From assembly GCA_028282785.1 (NCBI GenBank), contig JANQHE010000057.1, forward strand, positions 62,001-126,000: a DNA stretch of 64,000 bases. Reading direction: 5' to 3'. The stretch is from Bacteroidales bacterium (lineage in GTDB: Bacteria; Bacteroidota; Bacteroidia; Bacteroidales; UBA12077). Shown here piece after piece: positions 1 through 11,200 of the stretch. The notes beneath the pieces are model-generated. The model searched no databases. It saw only the letters and a list, made by a program, of their open reading frames with translations, and was not told the DNA's origin. Both the position numbers and the translations under genes were made by a program. Numbering within the stretch: position 1 is the first letter of the stretch; each line of letters opens with the position of its first letter.

Positions 1-149
1 AGGCACCAAAATATTTCGTAAAACACTCCTCCGAGTTTATTATTAATCCATTCATGACCTGTTCCTGAATATATTTTTGAATAAAATCCAATCGGAACAA
101 GAACAATCAGCACTAATGTTGCAATTAAAATATGTTTATGAATTTTCAC
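1..149 (-). CDS. Membrane protein, N-terminal part only (cut by window edge)
   Basis: An open frame on the minus strand begins with GTG at 149 and runs uninterrupted off the left edge, giving 49 residues. It starts with a basic stretch (MKIHKH) followed by one hydrophobic segment (about residues 7-23) and then YSKIYSGTGHEW and GGVFYEIFWC. This looks like the start of a small polytopic membrane protein. The second half resembles a family with YSKFYxGP...WVNN...GGVxYEIFWC, which I associate loosely with DUF2809-like proteins. No ATG lies near, and no in-frame stop is seen just upstream, so the GTG start is a best guess. Function unknown. Confidence 0.45.
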   Translation of the reverse strand, partial: MKIHKHILIATLVLIVLVPIGFYSKIYSGTGHEWINNKLGGVFYEIFWC

Positions 150-398
150 AAAACTTATTATTTAGAAAATAAATCTGTAAACATTAAAATTACAACAATT
201 AACAAGAAAAAATAAGTGCTTTAAAAGCAACAAACTATTTATTATTTCTTTATTAGATAATTAATTCATAAATGTTATGAATTAACCAGGTTAAATTTAA
301 CAGTTATTTATACAGTAAAGTCTTTACATTTGATTTTCTTTTTTGTAACTTGAATTTATCTATCTTACGGATTTATTAGCCATTAAACAATTCGTCTT

Positions 399-1424
399 AT
401 GAAAAAATTAATATTTACTTCGGTTTTGATTGGATGCATAGGCTTCACATCACAGGCTCAATTTTTAATGAAGAGCAATACGCACATTCTTCGTTCGGGA
501 GATGAACACTATTTTAACATTACGAATAATGTTGATCCGGGAGTAAAAGGACCTTCCGTTGTATGGGATTTCAGAGATTTGGAAACCAAATCAACACTAA
601 CAAGCTATATGTATAGTGCATTTACCACTGAAAAAACAGCAGAAATTCCGGAAGCAAATACCGTACTGGAGGAATTTGGAACCAGGTTCTTTTTTAAGGC
701 ATCGGACGGAATAATAGAACAATACGGTACGGTTACAAAAAATAACACTTTTACAAAATATGATAAACCATTTGTTAAGATGGTATTTCCATTTAACTAT
801 GGAGATTCTTACGCTGGCGATTTTTCCGGAACTGTATACGGCAAAAATAATTTTGAAGCTCAATTTACGGGCAACTATTTACTCGAAGCAGATGCTTATG
901 GAACAATAATTTTACCGGGAAATATTACGTACGATAATGTATTCAGAATAAAAACGGTAAAAGAACAATGTTATGATAAACAAAATTCGTGTAATTGCTC
1001 AAGTATCTCATATAAGTGGTACTCGGAAGATATTCGTTATCCTTTACTTACGATCATCCAGAATCAAAATTCAAAAGGGATAAAAACCATCAGAACAGCA
1101 TATTATTCAAAAGCCGTAAATAAAACATATAGTGATCTGTCAACAAAATTGGTAGCACAGAATATTGAAGCAAACATTTATCCAAATCCATTCATGGGTG
1201 AATTTATGCTTGATTATACAATCGCTGCTGATACGGATGTTAAAATTGAAATTTATGATAACTCCGGAAGGAAAGTAAATTCAATACAGAAACTAAATTT
1301 GAAAGCTGGATACTACACTGAAATAATTCGAAGTGATGATGTTGGAAATCAGTTAGGAATGTTCCATATAAGGATTATCGCAGGTGAAGAAGTAGTTTCG
1401 AAAACTGTAATTAGAGGAGAATAA
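399..1424 (+). CDS. Secreted protein with type IX secretion C-terminal sorting domain
   Basis: The 341-aa product has a clear signal peptide (MKKLIFTSVLIGCIGFTSQA, about residues 1-20) and a C-terminal domain from about residue 260. That domain has the usual Por/T9SS features: IYPNPF near its start, a central IEIYDNSGRKV strand and a short terminal strand ending KTVIRGE. Such domains send cargo through the type IX system to the cell surface in Bacteroidota. The middle (about 25-255) is beta-rich and I recognise no enzymatic motif; a CYDKQNSCNC stretch near 193-202 could form disulfides. It is a single gene, convergent with the restriction locus. The T9SS assignment is firm and the role of the passenger is unknown. 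Confidence 0.8.
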   Translation: MKKLIFTSVLIGCIGFTSQAQFLMKSNTHILRSGDEHYFNITNNVDPGVKGPSVVWDFRDLETKSTLTSYMYSAFTTEKTAEIPEANTVLEEFGTRFFFKASDGIIEQYGTVTKNNTFTKYDKPFVKMVFPFNYGDSYAGDFSGTVYGKNNFEAQFTGNYLLEADAYGTIILPGNITYDNVFRIKTVKEQCYDKQNSCNCSSISYKWYSEDIRYPLLTIIQNQNSKGIKTIRTAYYSKAVNKTYSDLSTKLVAQNIEANIYPNPFMGEFMLDYTIAADTDVKIEIYDNSGRKVNSIQKLNLKAGYYTEIIRSDDVGNQLGMFHIRIIAGEEVVSKTVIRGE

Positions 1425-1469
1425 TTTTTACAATATCGTTTTATTTGTGGGAATGTTTTAAATATAAAA

Positions 1470-2207
1470 TTAATCCACAATATTATTAGAATAGTCGAAT
1501 AACAAATGATATATTGAAAGTCTTTCGTTCTGATTGTAGTTTTTTAGATGTGAAGATAAATAACTTCCTTCAAAAGACTTATTTATTAATTCCCTAGAAA
1601 GATACTGTTTTGTATTAATCATACTATTGGTTTCTAACCTGGAATTTATATCCATTGATACATTTTCATGTGTAATTTTAGGATTTTCAAGAAATGCCAG
1701 CATTCCTTCGATTGGCAAACGGGTTTGTTTATAATTTCTACTACAGAATTTTTGAATATCATCAATGTACTTATTACAGTCAGATAATTGGTTAATTCTT
1801 TTACATTCAACAGCCAGGTATATGTGCTCATCATTATCCTTCCAAATATCTTGTAATCCTAACTTGTTAATATAAATATCAATTTTATCAGATCCTTCAA
1901 TCCCATCTGAATCTTCATATCTTTTTATAGTTTCATAGCTGAAATTTATTTGCTCGAGGGCTGAAAGGTTATTTTGTATAATGCTTTTGTTTTTGATAAG
2001 ATAATTATCAACAAACTCCATTTTAAGGTAATCTTCAAAATGGTATTTTGTGCTTGTACTGCACCATTTTTTGCTATATTTAATATTATCATTTTGAAGA
2101 AATGTGTAACATTCAGCAAAATACCATAAAACTTCCTTTATTCGTTTTTGGGTTAATGCGATTTTGTTTGATCTTGAAGATATAAAATGCGTTGCATCAA
2201 GAGACAT
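1470..2207 (-). CDS. Putative restriction endonuclease of the PD-(D/E)XK fold
   Basis: This 245-aa protein is encoded directly after the adenine methylase on the minus strand, and its ATG overlaps the last 11 nt of the methylase gene, which suggests translational coupling. It has a D110-x23-E134-C-K136 arrangement (DKIDIYI, then LAVECKRI), the acid-plus-ExK core of PD-(D/E)XK nucleases. The residues before it are helical and those after it are a helical tail without obvious motif. Together with the upstream methylase it forms a likely two-gene restriction-modification system in which this protein cuts DNA. I do not recognise a named family; the nuclease call rests on the motif and the neighbour. 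Confidence 0.6.
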   Translation of the reverse strand: MSLDATHFISSRSNKIALTQKRIKEVLWYFAECYTFLQNDNIKYSKKWCSTSTKYHFEDYLKMEFVDNYLIKNKSIIQNNLSALEQINFSYETIKRYEDSDGIEGSDKIDIYINKLGLQDIWKDNDEHIYLAVECKRINQLSDCNKYIDDIQKFCSRNYKQTRLPIEGMLAFLENPKITHENVSMDINSRLETNSMINTKQYLSRELINKSFEGSYLSSHLKNYNQNERLSIYHLLFDYSNNIVD

Positions 2208-5200
2208 CTTTGGTACTATTTAAAAGTTTCAACTCTGCTTTTTCAATAACCTCTTTTATTTCTGCAACATCATACCAGGCCATTGCTCTATGCCAGCACT
2301 TATATTCATTCGGTTTAATGATATAAAACGAATCTTCCTCAAATCCCTTAATATCCTTTTGAATATATATGTTGTTTTCTGGATTTTTACTATTAGTTAT
2401 ATTCCATATAGATAATTTTTCTGAAATATTAGAAAGAACATCGTTTTCAGAACTCTTGTTATAAACCATTTTTACTTGGTCGTTTGAAGCTAATTTATCT
2501 TTTGTGAATTTAAAATTGATTGCTGTAAAATAATTCAATGGGTATATTTCAACATTTAAATATTCATTGTCGTAAATATCATTAAATTCCTTTAAAAATA
2601 CTTCAGCATATTTTTTTAGATCATTTTCTTTATCTCTATAATTCAGCACCTTGTGTTGTTTACTCTCCTGAAATTGATAACGAGAAACTTCTAATACATA
2701 ATCAATTAAATCTTCTTCAATTTCCGAGACTTCATAAAGAGAATCAATTTTTTTATTTATTTTATCAAGTATATCCTGCGAAACAGGAGGCTCACCCATT
2801 GGTAATTCTTGATTATAATGACTTTCTAATGGCTGCAAAAAGCTGTTAACTAAGCTTACAAGCTCATTTTCTCCTTTTTCATCTAATTTCTTATAAGGAA
2901 AAGAAAGGTATTCTTCATCTAATCTAGTTTGAGGCCGGGTTGATACTCCCCAAGAACAGGAAATTGAAAATAAATAATAAGAATATAGTCTAGACAAAAG
3001 ATACCCATAAAGATTTTTTATCAAGTTAGGTTGTTCAGATGATATAGAGAAAATTCCTTTCCTAAACACACAGGTTTCATTAGAATATGAAATAACAGGA
3101 GTGCTTTCCTCTCTATTTTGTTCTTTTAAAAAAATCTTTTCTCCCTTAAATATTTCTAATTTCCTCCCTCTTGAAAGATATGTTTCTTCTTTTTTTAATA
3201 TTTTCTCTTGATTAATTGGGGTGTAATATTCTTTAATTTGTCTATTTTCAATAATCGGAAGTCCTTCTAAAGAAAGATATGGTTTATTATTTTTTCCTCT
3301 TTCAATTCCTGCTCCTTTAAAAAGCGTGGTATTGTCAATTAAGTTAAAAACTTGAATTTTATTTTTTTTGATTCTTTTTAAAAATGCAAAATCAAGAGTA
3401 TTCCCATACAAAGCCACTTTAAACATCCAGTCATTTTCGATAAAGTGATTCTGAAGAATTTCTTTTTGGTCATTTTTTTCAATAACAATAGATTTAAAAT
3501 GCTTTAAGAAAATATTTGATTTGAGAGAATAGTGTTTTACAATATTGTTCTTGTAATCATCATTCTTCGACATCCTATAAATTAATACAGATGCAGGATT
3601 ACTGTACTTTTCTTTCTTCTCTTTTCCATTTGCATCGACTTTAACTTTTTCACCCTCAAAAACAAGTCTTCTTACAGGAGATAAGTCAAAAAAAGTATCA
3701 AGACAAAATGTTGTAAGAAATTCTTTTTTAAATGCTTTTGTCGTTTTGGAAATGTTATAAAATATTGTGCTAGTTACTATCAAAGAACTGATAGTACGAT
3801 TAGTCATAAAATCCTTAGACCTTAATAAATATGATTGGGCAATTTCATATCTTCCTGTTACTTTTTTATGTCTTTTGAGCCAATCAATGTGTAATTTATC
3901 TTTGCTGCTTTTCCAAGGAGGATTTCCCAAAATAAATTCAAATTCGATATTCTTTTTTGAGAAAATAGTATTGAATGAGTGACCTTCATCAAAAAAATTA
4001 GCTTCAAAAAAGTTTTCATTAATTAAATTGGGGAATGTGTATTTATCAATATCCTTTGGTTCTTGGTAATCTAGTAAAGCTACATATATTGAAAAGCAAG
4101 CTACTTTCAACGCTTGTTCATTGATGTCAATTCCAAACAAATTGTTTTTAGCAATTTCCCTGATTCTTGTACTAAATTCTTTTTTATTGAGGGTTCCTTG
4201 ATTCAGTTCTAATTCTTTGTCTATCATTTTTCGTAAAGCTTGGACAAGGAAAATTCCTGAACCACAAGCGGGATCAAATATTTTGCTTTCAGAAGTGTTA
4301 TTTTCTACAAGATACTGATCAACTGTTTCTTTTAGAATATACTCAACTAAAAATGATGGTGTATAAACAGCAGAAGTTTCTTGTTTTTTCTCTTTGTCGA
4401 TTAATGATTCATAAATTCCACTAATAACTTCAACAGGAATAATACTAAAATCAAAAATCTCAAAATAAAAATCATCGAGATTATCAAATAAGGTTGGTGT
4501 ATTAATTTCTGCTTTTTCATCAAACACTAATGCTAATGAAGATGCTTGAATGGCTGACAAATTTATGCTTGTATTCTTAAAAAGAACACCATTAAACCTT
4601 TCATTTAAATAATCAAAAAATAGATTTAACTTTTCGGTATTAGTAATTAATTTGCTAAAACTTCTTCTTCTCTGTAAAACATTATTACCGGAAATATATT
4701 TCGTGTCTATTTTTACTTGTCTGTCTATCAGATATCTAATAAAAATCAAACGCAAAATAAAGATATTAGCATCTTCTTCAGGCAGACCATCTTTATGTAA
4801 TTTCTCCCTAACCTCTTTAATATTATCAAATAACTTTTGATTAACTCTTTTTTTACTAATTGAATCTTTATACTTTTTTTCTTGTATCCATTTCCATGTT
4901 TCTCCAGATTGTAGATTCCAAAAAGAGAAAAGGTTATCTATTGATTCACCTTCTTCAAATTCAACCTCTTTTAACCGTTCGGTTTTTTTATTATAAGAAA
5001 AAGCATTAAATATTTTTATCTCATCAGTCTTAATTATAAATATCAAAGGTGAATAATCAAAAGACCATACTTTTTTATGAATGTCATCTTCTCTTTGTTT
5101 GTTTTTTTCATTCTCTAAATCAAAAAACAATATATATGGTTGATTATTAAAAGAATAGTAAGCATCTGGCTTAATAATGTTGAGTTTCTTCTGTGTCTCA

Positions 5201-5298
5201 GAAGAAAATACAGGGGCATCGCTATTTTCTTCATTTAAAAAGAACACAGCCTTATTAGAAAGTAAATCAAGCCTTTCCAGCAAGCCTCGTAATACCAT
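2197..5298 (-). CDS. Eco57I-like N6-adenine DNA methyltransferase
   Basis: The 1033-aa protein carries a gamma-class adenine methylase core: the SAM-binding motif FDPACGSG at 341-348, a GID motif near 389-391 and the catalytic NPPW at 459-462. It is preceded by a helical region ending TSAVYTPSFLVEYIL (308-322), typical of Eco57I/type IIG and type I HsdM-like enzymes. The part after about 600 is long and probably holds the DNA target-recognition domain, since no separate specificity gene is present. The N-terminal 130 residues resemble the leader domain of large type IIG-like proteins but show no complete nuclease motif. It overlaps the downstream nuclease gene by 11 nt. Role: modification, and probably specificity, subunit of a restriction-modification system. 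Confidence 0.8.
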   Translation of the reverse strand: MVLRGLLERLDLLSNKAVFFLNEENSDAPVFSSETQKKLNIIKPDAYYSFNNQPYILFFDLENEKNKQREDDIHKKVWSFDYSPLIFIIKTDEIKIFNAFSYNKKTERLKEVEFEEGESIDNLFSFWNLQSGETWKWIQEKKYKDSISKKRVNQKLFDNIKEVREKLHKDGLPEEDANIFILRLIFIRYLIDRQVKIDTKYISGNNVLQRRRSFSKLITNTEKLNLFFDYLNERFNGVLFKNTSINLSAIQASSLALVFDEKAEINTPTLFDNLDDFYFEIFDFSIIPVEVISGIYESLIDKEKKQETSAVYTPSFLVEYILKETVDQYLVENNTSESKIFDPACGSGIFLVQALRKMIDKELELNQGTLNKKEFSTRIREIAKNNLFGIDINEQALKVACFSIYVALLDYQEPKDIDKYTFPNLINENFFEANFFDEGHSFNTIFSKKNIEFEFILGNPPWKSSKDKLHIDWLKRHKKVTGRYEIAQSYLLRSKDFMTNRTISSLIVTSTIFYNISKTTKAFKKEFLTTFCLDTFFDLSPVRRLVFEGEKVKVDANGKEKKEKYSNPASVLIYRMSKNDDYKNNIVKHYSLKSNIFLKHFKSIVIEKNDQKEILQNHFIENDWMFKVALYGNTLDFAFLKRIKKNKIQVFNLIDNTTLFKGAGIERGKNNKPYLSLEGLPIIENRQIKEYYTPINQEKILKKEETYLSRGRKLEIFKGEKIFLKEQNREESTPVISYSNETCVFRKGIFSISSEQPNLIKNLYGYLLSRLYSYYLFSISCSWGVSTRPQTRLDEEYLSFPYKKLDEKGENELVSLVNSFLQPLESHYNQELPMGEPPVSQDILDKINKKIDSLYEVSEIEEDLIDYVLEVSRYQFQESKQHKVLNYRDKENDLKKYAEVFLKEFNDIYDNEYLNVEIYPLNYFTAINFKFTKDKLASNDQVKMVYNKSSENDVLSNISEKLSIWNITNSKNPENNIYIQKDIKGFEEDSFYIIKPNEYKCWHRAMAWYDVAEIKEVIEKAELKLLNSTKDVS

Positions 5299-5483
5299 TA
5301 TAGAAATGTTTTTATATCAAAGATAAATTAAATTGTTGAATAGAGATAGTATTTTTAGTTTACACTAGTATATGGTATTATTTTCACTAGACTGTCAATC
5401 TTCAGGCTTTTTGAGAACATTTGCTATTTACCCTAAATAATTTCATAACTCTTAAGTTTAAGAGCCCGTAAAGATTTCTTTAT

Positions 5484-6842
5484 CTATAAATTTATTCCTT
5501 TGATATCTTTGTATAAATCAACAGCATAAAGGTCTGTCATACCAGATACAAAATCAACGACGGACATCGCTTTTTTGTAAAAACTATGCTCTTCGACACT
5601 AAATTGCGAAGGAAGAATTGAAAGTATCTTTTGAGAATAATCGCTGTCAGGATTGAAAATCGAGGTAATAAACTCATCCAGTAGTGTTCCCAAAACATTA
5701 AATCCGGTTAGCTCAATTTTAACAACCGATGTATGGTTATATATTTGGCGAATGGCTAAATTTTTGCATGTTTCAAATGCTTCTTCGCTTTTGCCTGTCA
5801 AGCCTTTAATTAAACTTTGATTATATTCTCCCTGCAATATTTTATCATGATTATTAATAAAAACCTGAGCTATCTCCCTGATCAGCTTTCCAATTACTGA
5901 AGCACGCAGATAAGCAACCTGTTCATTTAAATCGGTAACTTCTTCGAAAACACGATCTTTAGTTTCAAAAAAGATCTTATCTGCATCCGGATCAAAAAAG
6001 TTTAGTAAAAGTTCAAAAGTTTTTGGCGTATCTAAAATCTTAAGTTTATGTGCATCTTCAATATCCATTATTTCGTAACAAATGTCATCTGCAGCTTCAA
6101 CTAAAAACACCATAGGATGACGGGCAAATCTTTCAGGTTGGTTACTTAATTTTTTTAATCCTAATTCATTAGCAATTTTTAAAAATGTTTCTTTCTCCGC
6201 CTGAAAATATCCAAATTTTTTTTTGCCTTGCATCATAGCATCTGATCCGTAAGGATATTTTATTAAAGTTGCCAAAGTGCTATAGGTAAGCGCAAAGCCC
6301 CCTTTTCTCCTTCCTGTGAACTGATGAGTTAATAGTCTTAACGCATTTGCATTTCCTTCGAAATGGGTTAAATCGTTCCATTCATCTTCAGTTACTACAT
6401 TCTTTATCTTTTTACCATTTCCTTTGGAAAAGTATTTTGAGATCGCTTCTTCTCCGGCATGACCAAATGGAGGATTACCCATATCATGAGCGAGGCAAGC
6501 TGCCGAAACAATTGAGCCTAATTCATTCAAAATGTCCTTATTTTGAATATCATCTCTTTTCTGCAAAAATTGAGTAACAAGATTAGCCAAAGATCGCCCT
6601 ACACTTGCAACTTCGAGACTATGTGTTAACCTGTTATGTACAAAAATGCTTCCGGGCAAAGGAAATACCTGTGTTTTGTTTTGTAATCGGCGAAAAGGCG
6701 ATGAGAAAATAATTCGATCATAATCTCGTTGAAATTGCGAACGAATTTCATCCGTATTTTTTATTTCTCTGTCTTCTAATCCAAGTCTTTTTGCAGAAAG
6801 CAGTTTATCCCAATTCATCATTTTAATATCGATATTTTGCAT
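5484..6842 (-). CDS. dgt: Deoxyguanosine triphosphate triphosphohydrolase (dGTPase)
   Basis: The 452-aa product is an HD-domain dNTP triphosphohydrolase of usual length. It has the N-terminal RDYDRIIFSSPFRRLQNKTQ signature (39-58), the first metal-binding His in RLTHSLEV (H74), the HD pair in AHDMGNPPFGHAG (H119, D120) and a later Asp in EAADDICY. Such enzymes hydrolyse dGTP to deoxyguanosine and triphosphate and help balance dNTP pools. It lies 36 bp after the start of the PagL-like gene on the same strand, so the two may be cotranscribed. The start MQNIDIKMMNWDKLL could also be the later Met pair; the difference is small. Confidence 0.93.
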   Translation of the reverse strand: MQNIDIKMMNWDKLLSAKRLGLEDREIKNTDEIRSQFQRDYDRIIFSSPFRRLQNKTQVFPLPGSIFVHNRLTHSLEVASVGRSLANLVTQFLQKRDDIQNKDILNELGSIVSAACLAHDMGNPPFGHAGEEAISKYFSKGNGKKIKNVVTEDEWNDLTHFEGNANALRLLTHQFTGRRKGGFALTYSTLATLIKYPYGSDAMMQGKKKFGYFQAEKETFLKIANELGLKKLSNQPERFARHPMVFLVEAADDICYEIMDIEDAHKLKILDTPKTFELLLNFFDPDADKIFFETKDRVFEEVTDLNEQVAYLRASVIGKLIREIAQVFINNHDKILQGEYNQSLIKGLTGKSEEAFETCKNLAIRQIYNHTSVVKIELTGFNVLGTLLDEFITSIFNPDSDYSQKILSILPSQFSVEEHSFYKKAMSVVDFVSGMTDLYAVDLYKDIKGINL

Positions 6843-6878
6843 CGGAAAAATAATAATTAAAACACAATATAACTAATA

Positions 6879-7964
6879 CTAAAACGCCCATCCTAACACA
6901 GCATGAAAACTATCTGCAGCATCACCGTGAGCTTTTAAAGTTATTCCTCCTAATATGTGATCGGTAAACTTATAAGTAAGTGTATATCGCTGATAAAAAG
7001 CTCGTGACCTATTTGGTGCATAAATATACGTTCCCCAATATTGCGAAAAATCAAACTTTCCAAACAGCAAATGGTGTCCGACCAATCCTGAAAAACTTTG
7101 ATGATCAGCATTTTGGTTAGCCCTTCTTATTTCTTCTTTAACAGCGCCATCATTTAAGTATTCAGTTCCAATACTAAATCCATTCAATACTCCAACAGTT
7201 CTTCCAACCAAACCATATAAACCATATACATAAGTTGTTTTTTCGGGATAGTTTGTATCTTCCCGAACTTTCTTAAACATTCCGAAAATATATAAATTAT
7301 AAAACATCTCAGGTTTAAATTCATCCTTGACATGTTCAGGAAAAATAAGTTTTCCCTTAGGATAATAAACCAGTCCTAATCCAAGCATTGGAAAGTTCAT
7401 TCCGTAATTGGGTTGCTTTACACCCCCGTTAGAAATATGATTATACTTTGCATAGGCCGTTAAACTATATTGTTCATTAAATCTGAAATATGCGTTCAAA
7501 TCCATATGAATTATATAACTCAAAGTTGTAGAAAAGAAAGTATTTTCCGGATTTGTATTTTCATTATATATTTTATCTAACAAACTAATTCCAACGCCCA
7601 TTCGTGCCGAAAACAAAAACCAATTTCTTCTGATTAAATAAGGTTCTGCAAATGCAACTATATTATACGATTTTCCAACGATATCAGGATTATCATAATT
7701 TACATAAAGAAGCGAAACTCCTGTTTTAGAATAGCAGTTACACTGCCTCCAATTTTTCTTTTTTAGCATATTCCATGCATATTCCAGCTCTAATCCATAT
7801 GGATTAGTATGTGTTAAATGCTCAACCTTGCTAGAATGAGGTAAAATAAATCCATATTGAGGTTTAAACGCAAGTGCAATAGGATTTTTTTGTTCACCTT
7901 GTCCCTTTAATATATAACAGCATGCCATAAATAATATTACAAATACTACCCGACTCATATCCAA
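6879..7964 (-). CDS. Acyloxyacyl hydrolase / PagL-like lipid A 3-O-deacylase
   Basis: The 361-aa protein has an N-terminal signal peptide (to about residue 21) and alternating hydrophobic strands typical of an outer-membrane barrel. It contains the PagL-type signature HISNGG (H176, S178) followed by PNYGMN. In PagL a His and Ser at these places form the active site that removes the 3-O-acyl chain of lipid A. The barrel core plus a C-terminal repeat of strands makes it longer than Proteobacterial PagL, as is normal for the Bacteroidota family. The gene is transcribed away from the sensor kinase at 8237 across a 272-bp AT-rich gap. Function is by family; the exact substrate is not known. Confidence 0.75.
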   Translation of the reverse strand: MDMSRVVFVILFMACCYILKGQGEQKNPIALAFKPQYGFILPHSSKVEHLTHTNPYGLELEYAWNMLKKKNWRQCNCYSKTGVSLLYVNYDNPDIVGKSYNIVAFAEPYLIRRNWFLFSARMGVGISLLDKIYNENTNPENTFFSTTLSYIIHMDLNAYFRFNEQYSLTAYAKYNHISNGGVKQPNYGMNFPMLGLGLVYYPKGKLIFPEHVKDEFKPEMFYNLYIFGMFKKVREDTNYPEKTTYVYGLYGLVGRTVGVLNGFSIGTEYLNDGAVKEEIRRANQNADHQSFSGLVGHHLLFGKFDFSQYWGTYIYAPNRSRAFYQRYTLTYKFTDHILGGITLKAHGDAADSFHAVLGWAF

Positions 7965-8236
7965 ATTTTAATCGTAAATTAGTTAATCTCTGAATAATTT
8001 AAAACAATTAACATTTTATTAAACTTTAATTAATTATATATTAATACAAACAAATTGCTATACATCTAATTATGTGGGCTTTATACTAATTTCAAAAAGG
8101 TTATCAACAGTTAAGAAAAAAAAATTTGATAAAAAGATTGAAAAAAAGATTACAAACCTTTTAACCGTAATTTCATAGTTCCATTATTTTTACTTTATTT
8201 GCAACTTTATTTTTAAGAGTTGAGGGTAAGGAGTTT

Positions 8237-11200
8237 ATGGATTTTGAAAGAAGACTAAAAAATAAAACCATCATAGCTGTAATGTCAGTACTGCTGGTTC
8301 TCTGTGCAATATATTTCACCCTTGATATAAGCAACCAAAAACAATTTATTGATTGGAAAATTCAAAAAGAAAATGAACTTGTAAACGTTGAAATTAAGTC
8401 ACTTCTTCAAAACACAAACCAGCTGTATCGCAATAAAATTCAGTATTTTGTTAATAATCCTGAAATAAAAAAGGAATTCCATTCAGGCAATTATGAAAAT
8501 TTATATCGCAAAATATTCCCTTACTATACAGTATTGAAGTCAGAAGATCCTTTTCATTTTGATATAAGTTTTTATACCAAGGATAACATTCTTGTTCTTA
8601 ATATGGAAACCGGAAGTAGAGTCCCGGGACAAAAGATTGACAAAAACTCTGTGGTTTGTAAATCTAACTCGGAACAAACAAAGAAAACCAGTTTTGAAAT
8701 TTACAATTCCCAACTATACTATAAAATTGTAGAGCCCGTTAGTTATAATGGCGAATATGTAGGCTGTATTGAATTTGCTATACGTGAAAATGAAATTATT
8801 GAGTATATCGAGAAAAGTTTTGATATCCATATTTCTTCTCTGTTTAATTCCAAACTTATTGATAATGAGGTTATAGAAAGTTTAAATCCTAAATATTTAA
8901 GTGATCAGTTACTCATTAGATCTCTATGCAATCACAATATTTTTAATTCAATTGCCGATAATAAATTATCACAACCGGGAAAATTCAAATATCAGAATAA
9001 GTATTATTATTTAGACATTGTTAAAGTAAAAAATAGTCTTTTGAAGGAAGGACTTGAGGGAGTGATTTACACGCGTGATATTACAAACTTTCAAAATCAA
9101 TTTCAGGCAATTCTTTACCAATCACTTGTTATTATTTTCCTGATCTTATTATCTACATATGTCATCCTGCATTTTTCTTATAACACGTTAATTACTAAAG
9201 TATTTAACTTACAAGATTCATTATATAAACGACTTGCTCAAAAAACCAAAGAAATAGTTAAAGCAAACGCAGAACTAAACCAAATTTTTAATACTACTGC
9301 AAATAGTATGCGTTTAATTGATAACAATTATAATATTCTTCGCGTAAATAGAGCATTTACAACAATATCCGGTATCAGTAAAGAAAATGCAGAGGGGAAA
9401 AAATGTTATAATGTTTTTCCGGGCCCATATTGTCATACTGCAGAGTGTCCATTGAATCAAATAAAAAATGGCCAGGACCGTGTTGAGCAAGACATAAAAA
9501 AGAAAAGCAAGCTTGGGAAAATTATTCCGGGAATTTTAAATGCAGTAGCTTTTAAAGACGACAACGGAAGCATTCTGGGTATAATTGAAGATTATAAAGA
9601 TATCACACAGCGTGTTGAAGCTGAAGAGGCACTTCTAAAAGCCGAAAAGCAATTTGGTATGTTCATGGATAATCTTCCGTTAGGTGTTTTCATTAAGGAT
9701 GAAAAACTCAGATCGGTTTATTTGAATAAGTACATGGATAACGTTCATTCTAACGACAATTGCCAAAATAAAACACCGGAAGAAATCTTCCCTCTGGAAT
9801 ATGCTAATCGGGTAATAGATGAAGACAATCGTGTTCTAAATGGTGAAGTCTTAATAGTTGAAGATCAACTACCAAATCGACTGGGAGAACTTAAAACTTA
9901 TCAAACACATAAATTCAGGTTCCGTGGTGCCGATAACTCTTGGAAAATCGGAGGTATTTCCATTGATATTAGTGAAAAGAAAAAAACCGAATTAGAATTA
10001 AAAATACTATCAAACGCCATTCAACATTCACCTGCTTGTGTTATAATTACTGACCTTGAGGGTAAGATTGAAATAGTAAATCCAAGCTTTTCGCAAATTA
10101 CAGGATATACTCCCGAAGATGTTATTGGAAAAGATATAAGCATATTGCACTCCAATACTCCGGGTAAATTCCATGAAATAATTAATACAATTGTTTCAGG
10201 TAAAGTATGGCAAGGTGAATTCCATAATAAAAAGAAAAACGGAGAGGTTTACTGGGAACTGGCATCCATTTCGGCAGTGAAAAATGATAAAGATGAAATT
10301 ACTCGATTTGTTGTTATTTCTGAAGATATCACTTCAAGGAAGAAAAACGAAAAAGAATTGATTGATGCCAAAGAGAAAGCAGAAGAATCTAATAGATTAA
10401 AAACCGCATTTCTAGCCAATCTATCTCATGAAATACGAACTCCAATGAACGCAATTATTGGTTTTTCAAATTTACTTCTTGACGAAGAAATGCCTAAAGA
10501 AGAAAAAGTTAAGTTAAATCATCTTATCAATGATAATAGTCAAAACCTGCTTAAACTTATTGATGATGTAATTGATATTTCGAAGCTCCAATCAGGAGAT
10601 ATTCAGTTTAATAAAACCGAGTGCTTCTTAAATAAACTACTGCTTGATCTTTATGTAAGCTTTAGTATTCAAATTGAAAATGATGCTAAAAAGGATGTTC
10701 GTCTCTCAATGAATAAAGGTTCAAAAATTAAGGATTTTTCAATTGTTACCGATCCGGTTAGATTAAAACAAATTTTATATAATTTGATTGAGAATGCAAT
10801 TAAATTTACCACCAAAGGATTTGTAGAGTTTGGATATACCCTGATTGAAAAGGAGAATAAAATTCAGTTTTATGTAATTGATTCAGGAATTGGAATATCA
10901 AACGAAAAATTTGATATGATTTATGATTTATTCCGACAAGCTGATGAATCATTTACTCGTGAATATGGTGGAACAGGAATCGGGTTAACCATCGCTAAAA
11001 AAATTGTTGATCATTTAGGTGGAGAAATTTGGGTTCAGTCAACTCCGGAACAAGGAACAAATATTTATTTTACACTTCCGCATGAAATTCCGGAGTCTAA
11101 ATTTGAAATAGAAGAAAATGATTTCGAAAATCCATTTAACTGGCAAAATAAAGTTGTTTTGGTAGCTGATGATATTGACATTAATTATAAACTTATCGAA

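Noticed and set aside
2197-5298. A nuclease domain at the N-terminus of the methylase
   Set aside because: KPDAYY and LFFDLENEK suggest the pattern at first, but the acid-x-Lys pair is not in register, so a type IIG fusion is not supported.
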